64,000 nt of DNA from NCBI RefSeq assembly GCF_001543205.1, contig NZ_CP014162.1, forward strand, positions 496,001-560,000, in the 5' to 3' direction. Shown piece after piece: positions 15,994-26,471 of this stretch (the first letter of the stretch is position 1; each line of letters begins with the position of its first letter). The translations under genes and the position numbers were made by a program. The stretch comes from Aerococcus urinaeequi (GTDB lineage: Bacteria > Bacillota > Bacilli > Lactobacillales > Aerococcaceae). The notes beneath the pieces are model-generated. The model saw nothing but the letters and a program-made list of their open reading frames with translations. It did no database searches and was not told the origin of the DNA.

Positions 15994-17829
15994 TTATCCG
16001 TTTTCAGATGTTTTCGCATCACGGTGAACAAAATCAACTAACTTTTTGTTTAAGGTATCATCGTTAACCACTGTTAAGTCTAATGTTTCAACGAATTCAT
16101 AAATTTCTTCAATTGGCTGACTGGTAATTTTTCCAACGAAAATTTTATCATCAACCTTTTGCCCAGTTGTTTCATCAGTTAGCAGCAATTCTTCATACAG
16201 TTTTTCACCAGGTCGAATACCACTTTCAACAATTGGAATTTCTTTTTCAGTAAAGCCTGATAGTTTGATCATTTTCTTCGCTAGGTCTAGGATTAGGACT
16301 TCTTTACCCATATCTAAGATAAATAACTCGCCACCCTCAGCTTTAGCGCCGGCTTGGATAACCAAACGACTTGCTTCAGGAATGGTCATGAAGTAACGAC
16401 GCATTCTAAAGTCTGTAACAGTTACCGGGCCACCTTTTTCAATTTGCTTTTTGAATACAGGAATAACGGAACCACGTGAACCCAACACATTACCGAATCG
16501 TACTGCTGCAAATTTCGTATGGTTTGAAACTTTATCCATTCCGGTAACTAGCATTTCAGCGATTCGTTTTGAAGCCCCCATTACGTTAGGTGGGTTGTTG
16601 GCCTTATCCGTGGATACCATAACGAAGACATCAACATTGGCATTCTTCGCTGCGGTTGCCACATTCAATGTTCCGAAGACATTGTTTTTCACTGCTTCAG
16701 TTGGGTTAGCTTCCATTAGCGGCACATGTTTATGGGCTGCTGCATGGTAAACGATATCTGGTTTGTAGGTTTGCATGATTTGTTCAATATGTTCTTTATC
16801 TTGAACGTCAGCAATGATTGGAATAATCCGGGTATTTGGTAAGTCTTTTTGAGCGAACTCTTGATTGATCAAGTAGATTGAGTTTTCTCCGTGACCTAAA
16901 AGATAAATCGTTTGTGGTGCGAATTTAGCTACCTGACGACATATTTCAGAACCAATTGAACCACCAGCACCTGTAACTAAGATGTCTTTACCAGAGATTT
17001 GACGGAAGGCATCTGAATCGTCTAATTCCACTTCGTCACGGCCCAAAAGATCAGAAATTGAAATTTCTTGTGGGCCAGAAGTTGTATCCATTTGGTAACC
17101 TAATAATGTTTTTTCAACTGAAGGCATTTGACGCACATCCACGTCGTATTCAATACCCCAGTCTAAGATTTGTTCAATCTTTTCACTTGGTAGGGTTGGT
17201 GCCGTAATAATGATGTTTTGTAAATGGTATTGTTCAATAATACTTGGAATATCTTTAATGCAACCTAAGATGCTCAAGTTATCCATTTTCTTATGTAGTA
17301 ACTCTTTATCATCATCTACAAAACCGACGAATCGGTATGCACCATCATTTTTAAACTGTTTAAGGAAGGTATTTCCGCCTCGACCTGCACCTACAAGTAA
17401 AGTTGGTTCAAAGACCCTTTCACCATTTGGTATGTTTTCTCTACGGTCCATTGTTAAGCGCCATGAGGCACGCGATACAAATGTTAAACCAATGGCAAAT
17501 ACTGTTAATAAGAAGACAAATCGAATAGAAAAACTTCTATAAATAATTGCTGCTGACGCTAGGGTTAAAATAGACGCAATACAATGGGTAATCAGTAAAT
17601 CTGATGCCCCTTTAAAACTCATATAGCGAATAATCAAGTTGTAGTTTTTTGTCCATAAACTAGCTAGTATATAAGTAATGAAATAGATAATTGACAAACT
17701 CAACGTCATTGATACGGTTAAACCTACATAAATTTCAAGTAATAGATATGCGGCAAAACCAGCGACTAATATCGATACAAAATCAGCAATCGCTAGTATC
17801 GAATATTTTTGGTATTTAGAAAAATTCAT
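15994..17829 (-). CDS. Membrane-anchored UDP-sugar 4,6-dehydratase (CapD/PglF type)
   Basis: At 611 residues this is the long membrane form. Four predicted membrane helices lie within residues 12-120, followed by a CoA-binding-like Rossmann domain (LLVGAGRGG) and a C-terminal SDR domain with TGAGGSIG (286-293). In the active region STDK (406-409) is followed by MGASK (417-421): methionine stands where extended SDRs have tyrosine. This is typical of PglF/FlaA1 dehydratases that start synthesis of bacillosamine, QuiNAc or FucNAc-type sugars from UDP-GlcNAc. It therefore probably makes the first sugar of the polymer. GGGAG precedes the ATG at about 12 nt. Confidence 0.88.
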   Translation of the reverse strand: MNFSKYQKYSILAIADFVSILVAGFAAYLLLEIYVGLTVSMTLSLSIIYFITYILASLWTKNYNLIIRYMSFKGASDLLITHCIASILTLASAAIIYRSFSIRFVFLLTVFAIGLTFVSRASWRLTMDRRENIPNGERVFEPTLLVGAGRGGNTFLKQFKNDGAYRFVGFVDDDKELLHKKMDNLSILGCIKDIPSIIEQYHLQNIIITAPTLPSEKIEQILDWGIEYDVDVRQMPSVEKTLLGYQMDTTSGPQEISISDLLGRDEVELDDSDAFRQISGKDILVTGAGGSIGSEICRQVAKFAPQTIYLLGHGENSIYLINQEFAQKDLPNTRIIPIIADVQDKEHIEQIMQTYKPDIVYHAAAHKHVPLMEANPTEAVKNNVFGTLNVATAAKNANVDVFVMVSTDKANNPPNVMGASKRIAEMLVTGMDKVSNHTKFAAVRFGNVLGSRGSVIPVFKKQIEKGGPVTVTDFRMRRYFMTIPEASRLVIQAGAKAEGGELFILDMGKEVLILDLAKKMIKLSGFTEKEIPIVESGIRPGEKLYEELLLTDETTGQKVDDKIFVGKITSQPIEEIYEFVETLDLTVVNDDTLNKKLVDFVHRDAKTSENG

Positions 17830-17902
17830 TTACGCGTTACGCTCCCAACTTGTTCTTTTCTTTTTTTGATACGTATTTATAACAAACTACAAACCCAATA
17901 AA

Positions 17903-18679
17903 CTAAAACAAACCAAAAAATTTCTTCTTACGTTTCGGTTGGTCTAAAACAAAATTGGTGATCATTGGCTCCCCATTCACTAAACTTTTCGCATTGGCTT
18001 TAAAATCAAACACGATACTAGTTCCATACTCAGCCTGCATTTTGTTGAAGGCTGCCTCCATATTAAAGCCCCTAGGTCCATGTGGACGGTGGGCATCTGA
18101 AGCGAGCATATGGACAAGATTTTCTTCAATCAGCAAACGACTCGTTTCTTCAACACCAGAACCAAACTCCCCTAAATATGAAGCTGCTGTTAACTGTGCG
18201 TAACAACCCATCTCCACAAAACGTTTTAATATTTCTGGTTTTTCAATAATCTTTTGATTACGTTCCGGATGAACGATGATTGGGCGAATATTTCGTGACA
18301 ATAAATCAAAGAATACTTGTTCCGCATAATGCGGTACTTCATGACTTGGAAATTCAATTAAAATGTAATGGCCATCTAAATCTGTAAATAAAATTTCACC
18401 TTGGTCAATGTGGTCTAACAACTCACCGTGGAGTCTGATTTCTTGACCAGGGAATACCACTAAATCAATACCTCTGCGGTCAAGTTCAACTTGTAGTTGC
18501 CCAACAGCTTCTTCAACCTTGCTGCGTTCATTAACGAATTCTGAATTACGGTGGTGAGGTGTGGCTAAGATATGGGTAATCCCTTCTTGAACAGCAACAT
18601 TCGCCATCTCTATTGACATTTCAATATCTTTAGCACCATCGTCCACTCCAGGTAATATATGATTATGGATATCAATCAT
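17903..18679 (-). CDS. cpsB: Protein-tyrosine phosphatase of the PHP family (CpsB/Wzb type)
   Basis: CpsB is a metal-dependent phosphatase that dephosphorylates the tyrosine kinase CpsD. The 258-residue protein opens with the metal motif H5-N-H7 in DIHNHILPGVDDGAKD and contains LATPHH, PGQEIRLHGE, IVHPERN and ASDAHRPHGPRG, all typical of the PHP-superfamily CpsB/YwqE group. AGGAGGG lies 7 nt before the ATG. It is first in the block, upstream of the dehydratase by 73 bp. No convincing promoter lies directly in front; the AT-rich stretch 18770-18880 and the hairpin at 18733 could be its leader. Confidence 0.92.
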   Translation of the reverse strand: MIDIHNHILPGVDDGAKDIEMSIEMANVAVQEGITHILATPHHRNSEFVNERSKVEEAVGQLQVELDRRGIDLVVFPGQEIRLHGELLDHIDQGEILFTDLDGHYILIEFPSHEVPHYAEQVFFDLLSRNIRPIIVHPERNQKIIEKPEILKRFVEMGCYAQLTAASYLGEFGSGVEETSRLLIEENLVHMLASDAHRPHGPRGFNMEAAFNKMQAEYGTSIVFDFKANAKSLVNGEPMITNFVLDQPKRKKKFFGLF

Positions 18680-18732
18680 TACATTCCCTCCTTTTCATAT
18701 ATTGAATAAAGTATTGTGATTACTATATACAC

Positions 18733-18764
18733 AAAAAAAGATCCCGGATACATGAATCTTTTTG
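18733..18764 (-). terminator. Terminator between the Nudix gene and cpsB
   Basis: AAAAAGAT pairs with ATCTTTTT, extended by TC/GG wobbles, followed by T7. It lies 117 bp after the Nudix stop, so it may end that transcript or act in a cpsB leader. Confidence 0.7.
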
Positions 18765-18880
18765 TAAGTAGGGCATTTTCATTTCTACAATATACTATAT
18801 ATAAACAATTTATATGTAAGAAATTGGTAAAGTCACCTTACAATTTCACAACAATCATTCATTTCTAACTACTATATACT

Positions 18881-19336
18881 CTACCGCTTTTCAACCAATT
18901 TTAAAACATCATTTTCATCATAAACTAATTTAATATCCATCAAAGTAGATGACCCAATCAATTCTTTGAGGAAAATACGGTCGCCTTCCCAAAGGGTTAG
19001 GTCAAAAATCTTATCCTTGTCTACCCAAGCTAGGTCCCCTTCTCTGGTTTGTCCGACCTCATTATTTTCTAATTGACCCGTATATAAGAAAATATACATA
19101 GGTTCTTGGTCAGCATAGATAAAAGTGACTATTCCTCGAAAAACGGCTGATTTCAAGTTTTGGCTAGCCTCTTCTTTGACTTCTCTTTCCAAACATTCCA
19201 TAGGTGATTCACCATGTTCAAATTTGCCGCCGATACCAATCCATTTCCCGTGGTTGACGTCGTTGGCTTTTTTCGTCCGGTGGAGCATCAAGTATTGGTC
19301 TAAGTCATTTTCCAAGTAAATAAGTGTTGATAACAT
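18881..19336 (-). CDS. Nudix hydrolase (MutT-like)
   Basis: The 151-residue protein has a Nudix box starting at G37: G-x5-E43-x7-R51E52-x2-E55E56. The usual final glycine is serine (S58). It is probably an 8-oxo-dGTP or related nucleoside-triphosphate pyrophosphohydrolase, as in MutT/YtkD relatives; substrate specificity cannot be read. GGAGG lies 5 nt before the ATG. It begins only 11 bp after the upstream DegV gene ends, suggesting coupled translation. Confidence 0.87.
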   Translation of the reverse strand: MLSTLIYLENDLDQYLMLHRTKKANDVNHGKWIGIGGKFEHGESPMECLEREVKEEASQNLKSAVFRGIVTFIYADQEPMYIFLYTGQLENNEVGQTREGDLAWVDKDKIFDLTLWEGDRIFLKELIGSSTLMDIKLVYDENDVLKLVEKR

Positions 19337-19347
19337 AAAGCCTCCGC

Positions 19348-20220
19348 TTAGTCTAAGTCAGCATCTACTAGTATCCCCATCCCCAATGCACCCTTACCGC
19401 CGTGAACCCCTAAAACGGGTGTTAAATAACGGATAATGATGTCTTCATTTGGATAGTTTTCTAGGAAAAAGTCTCTGAATTCAATGGCCTTATCATAGGC
19501 ATCACCGTGGGCAAAGCCTAAATGCAGACGGTCACCAAATTGGTTGCGGGCTTCTTCATAGATATGCAACCAAGATTTTTTAATCTTTCCTTCAGTACGG
19601 ATTTTCTCAAAAACGTCTACTGTCCCGTCATCTTCAAATCGTAGGATCGGATAGATTTTTAATACAGACCCTATAAAAGCTGAGGCTGCTTTGGCCCGGC
19701 CACCTTTGACCAAGTTGTTTAAATCTTCGATAAAGACATAAATTTCTGAATCTTGAATCATTTGGTTCATGGCTGGAATAATTTGTTCAGCTTTATAGCC
19801 TGATTCAATCAGCCGAATCAATTCTTTCACTTCGTGGGCAATGATAATGGATACAGCCTTGGTATCGATCAAGTGGACATTGATTCGATCTTGATATTCT
19901 TGCATGACCATACGGGCTGTTTGGAAGGTCCCACTCAGTTTACTAGACATAAAGACCCCATAAACCTCGTCGTAACCCTTGGCTACTAGTTGATCCATAA
20001 TTCGGTAATAGTCCGCTGGTTCGGGTTGAGATGAGGTTGGCAATTCGTCTACACTCACCATTTTATGGTAGAAGTGTTTCAAACTCATTTCGTTGGTGGT
20101 ATCATCCATCACTTCGCCATCTTTAAAAGTAATCTTTAAAGTTACCTCGTACACATCGGGATGGTTTTTTAATTCGTCAGGCAAACTAGATGTACTATCT
20201 ACAATGATTGCTGAGCGCAT
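19348..20220 (-). CDS. DegV-family fatty-acid-binding protein (copy 1)
   Basis: This 290-residue protein begins with IIVDSTSSLP, the DegV signature, and contains TSQPEPADY and SSKLSGTFQTA. DegV/FakB proteins bind a fatty acid and present it to the kinase FakA for incorporation into phospholipid. That role is established in Staphylococcus; here it is inferred from family. AGGAGG precedes the ATG by 8 nt. It is transcribed with the Nudix gene from an extended -10 promoter at 20270. A second, divergent paralogue lies just upstream. Confidence 0.9.
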   Translation of the reverse strand: MRSAIIVDSTSSLPDELKNHPDVYEVTLKITFKDGEVMDDTTNEMSLKHFYHKMVSVDELPTSSQPEPADYYRIMDQLVAKGYDEVYGVFMSSKLSGTFQTARMVMQEYQDRINVHLIDTKAVSIIIAHEVKELIRLIESGYKAEQIIPAMNQMIQDSEIYVFIEDLNNLVKGGRAKAASAFIGSVLKIYPILRFEDDGTVDVFEKIRTEGKIKKSWLHIYEEARNQFGDRLHLGFAHGDAYDKAIEFRDFFLENYPNEDIIIRYLTPVLGVHGGKGALGMGILVDADLD

Positions 20221-20269
20221 AATATTCTCCTCCTTGTAACACTTGGTGCACTGTGTTTATTCAAGGTAC

Positions 20270-20278
20270 ATTATAGCA
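20270..20278 (-). promoter_or_regulatory. Extended -10 promoter of degV copy 1
   Basis: TG-C-TATAAT on the minus strand, partly overlapping the end of the terminator of degV copy 2. Confidence 0.6.
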
Positions 20279-20305
20279 AAAAAAATGCGATAAATCGTAT
20301 TTTTC
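20277..20305 (-). terminator. Terminator after degV copy 2
   Basis: A/T-rich hairpin, AAAATACGAT with ATCGCATTTT and one mismatch, followed by a T-run. Confidence 0.6.
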
Positions 20306-20312
20306 TCGAATA

Positions 20313-21182
20313 TTACAATTCGGCATCTACCAATAAAAAGATCCCAATCGAACCGTTCCCTACATGGGTCCCTACAACCGGCGTTAATGCAGAGACAGTT
20401 ACTTGTGACATATCCATATCATCTGACATATTGGCAACAAGTTCTAAAGCGCGTTCTGAAGCGTTTGAGTGGGCTACAGACACATGTAAACGTTCGCCAT
20501 ACTTAGCGTGGGCAGTCTCGTAAATCCCTTTGAATTTTTCTTTCATTTTACGGTCAGTACGTATTTTATCAATCACTTCTAGCGCACCCGTTTGGTCAAT
20601 TTTAATTAAAGGTGTAATTTTTAATAGGTTACCAAAGAAGGCACCGGCAGCTGATAAACGGCCTCCTTTTACTAGGTTGTCCAATGAACCCACCAAGATA
20701 TAAGTTTCACTTTCGTTAGCTACTTGTTCTAAGGCGGGTACAACAGTTGCTGCAGTATGACCTGCTGTTAATAATCGTAAACACTCACCTACCAAATGTT
20801 GCGACACAGCTGATGTCGACTTAGCATCAATAATATGGGTGGTAACTTGATCGGTAAACTCTCTTGATACCGCTTCTAATGAAGACAGAGTGCCACTTAA
20901 TTGACTAGCAATCACAATGCCATAAACTTCATCATAGCCAGCTTTGATAATTTCTTCATATAGGTCATAAATTTGTCCGTTTGTAGGCTGTGACGTTGTT
21001 GGTAATACTGTCATATTTTCTAATTCATTATAATAGTCGGAGATCACTCGAGGGTCACTAGAATCTTCGCGCACTTCTCCATCAGGAAAAATAACACTCA
21101 ATTTAATCTGAAATACATTCTCTAGACTGCTTAGGTCTTCTGGTAAAGTTGCTGTTGAGTCAACAATAATTGCTGTTTTCAT
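20313..21182 (-). CDS. DegV-family fatty-acid-binding protein (copy 2)
   Basis: The 289-residue paralogue starts MKTAIIVDSTATLPEDL at 21182. The open frame extends to 21317 but AAGGAG lies 11 nt before this ATG, and the extension has no homologous look. TSQPTNGQIYDLYE and SQLSGTLSSLEAV are the lipid-binding segments. Many Firmicutes carry several DegV/FakB proteins with different fatty-acid preferences (saturated versus unsaturated), which may explain the tandem pair. It has its own terminator, so the copies are probably expressed separately. Confidence 0.88.
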   Translation of the reverse strand: MKTAIIVDSTATLPEDLSSLENVFQIKLSVIFPDGEVREDSSDPRVISDYYNELENMTVLPTTSQPTNGQIYDLYEEIIKAGYDEVYGIVIASQLSGTLSSLEAVSREFTDQVTTHIIDAKSTSAVSQHLVGECLRLLTAGHTAATVVPALEQVANESETYILVGSLDNLVKGGRLSAAGAFFGNLLKITPLIKIDQTGALEVIDKIRTDRKMKEKFKGIYETAHAKYGERLHVSVAHSNASERALELVANMSDDMDMSQVTVSALTPVVGTHVGNGSIGIFLLVDAEL

Positions 21183-21254
21183 ATTTATGGGTCTCCTTAA
21201 AAAATACATCATTGTACTAAAAATGGTGTCGACATAGTTTAACATGACCAAGAG

Positions 21255-21290
21255 ACAAAAAAAAGAGTAAGTTTTAACACTACTCCTTTT
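21255..21290 (-). terminator. Terminator left after the decayed transporter gene
   Basis: AAAGGAGTA pairs with TACTCTTTT (one wobble), followed by T8 on the minus strand. It lies 37 bp after the pseudogene end. Confidence 0.65.
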
Positions 21291-21326
21291 CCTAGTTACC
21301 ATAACTAGATAATGCATAAAGTTTCA

Positions 21327-21850
21327 TTAGCCATTGCGATGCGCTTCAAGTTCAGCAACCTAATTTAATACACGTTTACGATTTGAATGAGTAAACAAGC
21401 AATACAACAATACACATAGAATGAAAGAAATACTATGTACTCGACTCCCTAATATATAAATCCATTCTTTTATGTCTGACTCTTGTTACACTAGCGCATC
21501 TGAAAGGTAACCTACCATAGCTGAAGCTTGCCCCGTAATAAATCTAGCTTATCCTGCTTTACGTGCAAATGAATAAAGAGAATATACAGCACCATCTTGA
21601 CGATTATGTGTTGTCACTTCACTATCATTTACAACCTCTAGAATTGCCGTCCAGATAACTGAATTGAACACAGTAGATCCAAGATAACCCATACCTGTTA
21701 TAACAGTATATATTATCAGTACCGATGAAGTACAAGGTTGAAGATATGAGACCAATAAAATTCATAATAAATGAGGCTAATTCTCTCTTACCAAAACGGC
21801 TGGCTGGATTTTTGTAACGACGCAGCTTCCTTATCCATCTTCACACGTTC
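21327..21850 (-). pseudogene. Decayed GPH-family (MFS) sugar transporter, C-terminal half
   Basis: Read in the right order, minus-strand pieces give NTTERVKMDKEAASLQK, then YLGSTVFNSVIWTAI, NRQDGAVYSLYSFARKAG, and finally RKRVLN-stop-VAELEAHRNG. These match the C-terminal half of glycoside-pentoside-hexuronide:cation symporters, where R-x-DG-x-YSLYSF and a final AELEARR tail are typical. TAA replaces the Gln codon after ARKAG, at least one frameshift is needed near 21760, and another stop breaks the tail. The N-terminal half is absent. The 740-bp stretch 21318-22061 holds only this relic and two terminators. Confidence 0.75.
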
Positions 21851-22010
21851 AGTAGTATTTTTATTCCAGACGATAGGCATTTTAAATATACTGTTATCGT
21901 TGCACTAGAAAAAAATATACGTTTATTATATTTGTTGGCATACGTAACAGTTAATATATGCGATATAAAATAATCTCTATCAATTTTATAAACGATAGTT
22001 GTATTTTGCA

Positions 22011-22051
22011 AACAAAAAACACCTCACTTCAAATCAAGAAGTAGAGGTGTT
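22011..22051 (-). terminator. Terminator after brnQ
   Basis: AACACCTC and ACTTC pair with GAAGT and GAGGTGTT (one bulge), loop TTGATTT, followed by T6. Confidence 0.85.
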
Positions 22052-22061
22052 ATCCGTTCGT

Positions 22062-23417
22062 TTAACCAGCTATTTTTTCTTTTTCAGTAAGAATAATACC
22101 AATAACGAGTCCAATCAGAGCTGGGACTAGCCAGCCAAATCCGTAGGCATAGAATGGTAAGACTGCTTCGGCGAAATGACCAATAGCTTCTCCACCGATT
22201 GCATCAAAGATGCCTTCGGGTAAAGTTTTAATGAAATCGAATAAGGCTGCAAACATTGTAAAAATAGTAACCCAGCGATATACATGTTTACTGGTATAAA
22301 TAGGTTCACATAAAGCGATAATAACTAGTGAAATTGCTAATGGATACAAGAACATTAATACCGGCGTGGATAAGCCAATAATCGTTGTTAATCCTACGTT
22401 TGAAACAAGGAAAGATAAGACCGCAAATAAAATAGTCCAATTGGTCAATGATAATTTATTCGGGAAAAGTTCTTCAAAAGTTTCTGCACAAGCTACAATT
22501 AATCCGATTGCTGTCTTTAAACATGCGAAGACCATAACTATAGCTAAGATGACTGAGCCAGCAGTTCCAAAGTAGTGTTGGGTGATCAATGAAAGCGCGA
22601 CGCCCCCATTTTCCTGAACATCAATAAAGCCACGACTTTGTGTACCTAAAATAGCTAAGCTGAAATAAATCAAACCCATTAATATAGCAGTTAACAAACC
22701 GGATTTTACTGTTGAATTGGCCAAGTTTTTAGGTTCATTCACGCCTAATTTACGGATTGAGCGAATAATAATGATACCAAAAGCCAATGCTGCTAAGACG
22801 TCCATCGTATTATAACCTTCCAAAAACCCTTGGAAAAAGGCTTGATTTGAATAGCTAGCAATTGATTCAACTTCAGTTACGCTTATTTCCGGCATTGTAA
22901 ATGCACGAATAAAAATAATTGCTAAGAAAATAAGAAACACAGGATTTAAGAACTTACCAATATAATCCATAATGTTTGATGGCCGAAGTGATAATGCCAA
23001 GGCTACCCCGAAAAATAAGGCTGAATAAATCAATAAAGCGACAGGTGACTCAGCGAAACTTGTTGTCGCAAAACCCACTTCAAAAGATACAGATGCCGTC
23101 CTTGGACTAGCGAAGAATGGGCCTATAGTTAAATACAGTGCTACCGTAAAAAAGTATGCATATTTTCTAGAAATCTTACTAGCTAAATGAAAGACACCTT
23201 CTGAGTGTGTCATCCCCATAGCAGCTACTGCTAATAAAGGTAGCCCAGTTGCAGTAATAATAAATCCTAGACTTGCTTGCCAAACATGGTTACCAGCCAT
23301 TTGTCCCATTAAAACAGGGAAAATAATATTACCAGCACCAAAAAATAAGCCAAACAACGTGGAAGCTACGACAATGAGCTCGCGCATTGTCAGCTGTTTA
23401 TTTAAATTTGGTTTCAT
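22062..23417 (-). CDS. brnQ: Branched-chain amino-acid:cation symporter BrnQ
   Basis: BrnQ carriers import leucine, isoleucine and valine with Na+ or H+. The 451-residue protein has about twelve hydrophobic membrane segments, and the diagnostic N-terminal motif LFGLFFGAGNIIFPVLMG. The rest follows the LIVCS family: GLPLLAVAAMG, FFASPRTASVSFEVG and the C-terminal IIGLSTPVLMFLYPL. AAGGAG lies 8 nt before the ATG. It is a single gene. The divergent intergenic region (23418-23682) carries an 11-bp direct repeat that may be an operator. Confidence 0.92.
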   Translation of the reverse strand: MKPNLNKQLTMRELIVVASTLFGLFFGAGNIIFPVLMGQMAGNHVWQASLGFIITATGLPLLAVAAMGMTHSEGVFHLASKISRKYAYFFTVALYLTIGPFFASPRTASVSFEVGFATTSFAESPVALLIYSALFFGVALALSLRPSNIMDYIGKFLNPVFLIFLAIIFIRAFTMPEISVTEVESIASYSNQAFFQGFLEGYNTMDVLAALAFGIIIIRSIRKLGVNEPKNLANSTVKSGLLTAILMGLIYFSLAILGTQSRGFIDVQENGGVALSLITQHYFGTAGSVILAIVMVFACLKTAIGLIVACAETFEELFPNKLSLTNWTILFAVLSFLVSNVGLTTIIGLSTPVLMFLYPLAISLVIIALCEPIYTSKHVYRWVTIFTMFAALFDFIKTLPEGIFDAIGGEAIGHFAEAVLPFYAYGFGWLVPALIGLVIGIILTEKEKIAG

Positions 23418-23491
23418 AATTATAACTCCTTTTCGTATTCAACAAAAATACCATATCCTAACATAAAACAACATTACATTAAGATAAAATT

Positions 23492-23546
23492 TAGGGAATT
23501 TTAATGCTAGCCTCTTTTGAATTACGGATATTTCATAGGGAATTTT
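23492..23546. repeat. 11-bp direct repeat in the brnQ upstream region
   Basis: TAGGGAATTTT occurs at 23492-23502 and 23536-23546, spaced 44 bp (about four helical turns), between divergent genes. Confidence 0.5.
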
Positions 23547-23565
23547 CTTGTAAAACATAGGAATA

Positions 23566-23574
23566 TGCTATAAT
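23566..23574 (+). promoter_or_regulatory. Extended -10 promoter of the FAD protein gene
   Basis: TG-C-TATAAT at 23566-23574, with a possible TTGTAA 15 bp upstream. Confidence 0.5.
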
Positions 23575-23682
23575 TTATAGCGGTAATAGGGAGCAGAAAA
23601 TATATTTGCATGAGATCAAATATATTCCACTATACTTTCCTCTATAGAACAATTTTTTTAAACAAAATATAAGGAGATCACT

Positions 23683-25231
<1,549 letters not shown>

Positions 25232-25248
25232 TTAATTAATAGATAAAT

Positions 25249-25294
25249 AAAAGTCTGACTTGATCGCAATGCTTCTTAATCAAGTCAGACTTTT
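25249..25294. terminator. Bidirectional terminator, 16-bp perfect stem
   Basis: AAAAGTCTGACTTGAT pairs fully with its complement around a 14-nt loop. It lies between the convergent FAD-protein and nuclease genes. Confidence 0.92.
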
Positions 25295-25299
25295 AAATT

Positions 25300-26283
25300 T
25301 TATACGGCTAATTGATTTGATCCATCTTTATAATCAATCTCAATCCCTGGTTGCATATTTGGAATATAGACATGGAACTGTAATTCACCATCATCCTCAA
25401 TCGAATAAGCTTCCATAAAAATACCTCGTGCCAACAATTCATCACCCATAAATAAGGGGGTAATCCGGTAGCGGACATGATTTTCACTATCTTCCACGTA
25501 AGCAGCCACATAGTTTTCAAAAGGTAGCATACCTTCCACATTGAAATACCGGGTCCCGGTCATCAAGTTCAGCAAATTATCCTGCTGACCAGTCAACTGA
25601 AAACCAATTAAATGACTTCGGTTATACAGCCAGCCAGCCGACACAATATCATAACGGTTTTGTTGCCAACCAGTTGGTGTGATTGCGGTCAAGGCTTCTC
25701 GTTGTTCCGATTCAGCCGGCATCAAGTCCGCCCCTAACAAGGCATTAGCTTCAGACACCCGACCCAAATCATCCAAAGGGCTATACCGCTCCCAAGATTC
25801 TTCAACATCCGTCAAATCCGCATCCGTAAAAATCGGCACATTGTCATTGACTTCAACATAAGCCTGCCCACCCGGCACACTAGGAGAGTTCTGGTGGTTG
25901 AGCTGCCCTAAATCCTCAGCCTCCTCTAGCGAGGAAGCCCCTTGTTGGCTTTCAGATGCCGAGTCACCACCTGATTCAGATGAAGAACTTGCCTCATCCC
26001 CACTACTGTCTTCTATAGAAGAAGATGCTTGGTCATTCTTGTTCCCTTCATCTGCTTGACTCACCCGCGACGACTCAGACGCTAATTGGTGGTCCTCCAA
26101 AATCTCCTGGTAAATCGACGACGTCCGGGACACCTCTTTGGCCACCTCAACCGGCTCAGCCAACCGCTCTTCCGCCATCCGGTTACCAACCCATAGAAAT
26201 AGGATCAATCCCGCCAGGACCAGCATGGCAAATAACCGCTTATCCTTAGGTCCATTTTGATTTCTACCAGCCAACAACAACAC
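25300..26283 (-). CDS. Membrane-anchored DNA/RNA non-specific endonuclease
   Basis: The 327-residue protein has an N-terminal hydrophobic anchor (about residues 17-33), a long Ser/Asp/Glu-rich linker to about residue 130 and a C-terminal nuclease domain of the NucA/EndA class. The active region reads NRSHLIGFQLTGQQ followed by NLMTGTRYFNVEGMLPFE; the histidine in RSHLI and the later Asn-rich strand are the expected catalytic elements. Related streptococcal EndA degrades extracellular DNA at the cell surface. The start is uncertain: GTG (26283) and three TTG codons follow in frame just after GAGGGAGG, and TTG at 26277 or 26274 gives the best spacing. Confidence 0.82.
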   Translation of the reverse strand: MLLLAGRNQNGPKDKRLFAMLVLAGLILFLWVGNRMAEERLAEPVEVAKEVSRTSSIYQEILEDHQLASESSRVSQADEGNKNDQASSSIEDSSGDEASSSSESGGDSASESQQGASSLEEAEDLGQLNHQNSPSVPGGQAYVEVNDNVPIFTDADLTDVEESWERYSPLDDLGRVSEANALLGADLMPAESEQREALTAITPTGWQQNRYDIVSAGWLYNRSHLIGFQLTGQQDNLLNLMTGTRYFNVEGMLPFENYVAAYVEDSENHVRYRITPLFMGDELLARGIFMEAYSIEDDGELQFHVYIPNMQPGIEIDYKDGSNQLAV

Positions 26284-26396
26284 CTCCCTCTCACAAAATA
26301 TCTACCCTTTATCATACCATATTTCCATTTTTTCTGGGCAAAAGGACCAGCACTTTCATGGCTGACAAGCCAATTTAGACAAATTTTTTCGTCAAT

Positions 26397-26429
26397 AAAA
26401 GGACTGCAGCTTTTAGCCACAGCCCCTTG
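26397..26429 (-). terminator. Terminator after guaC
   Basis: AAGGGGCTGTGGC pairs with GCTGCAGTCCTT with a bulge and wobble, followed by TTTT. Confidence 0.65.
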
Positions 26430-26471
26430 AAAATTTTATAATTTACCTTGGTTATAATATCGGCCTTAAAA

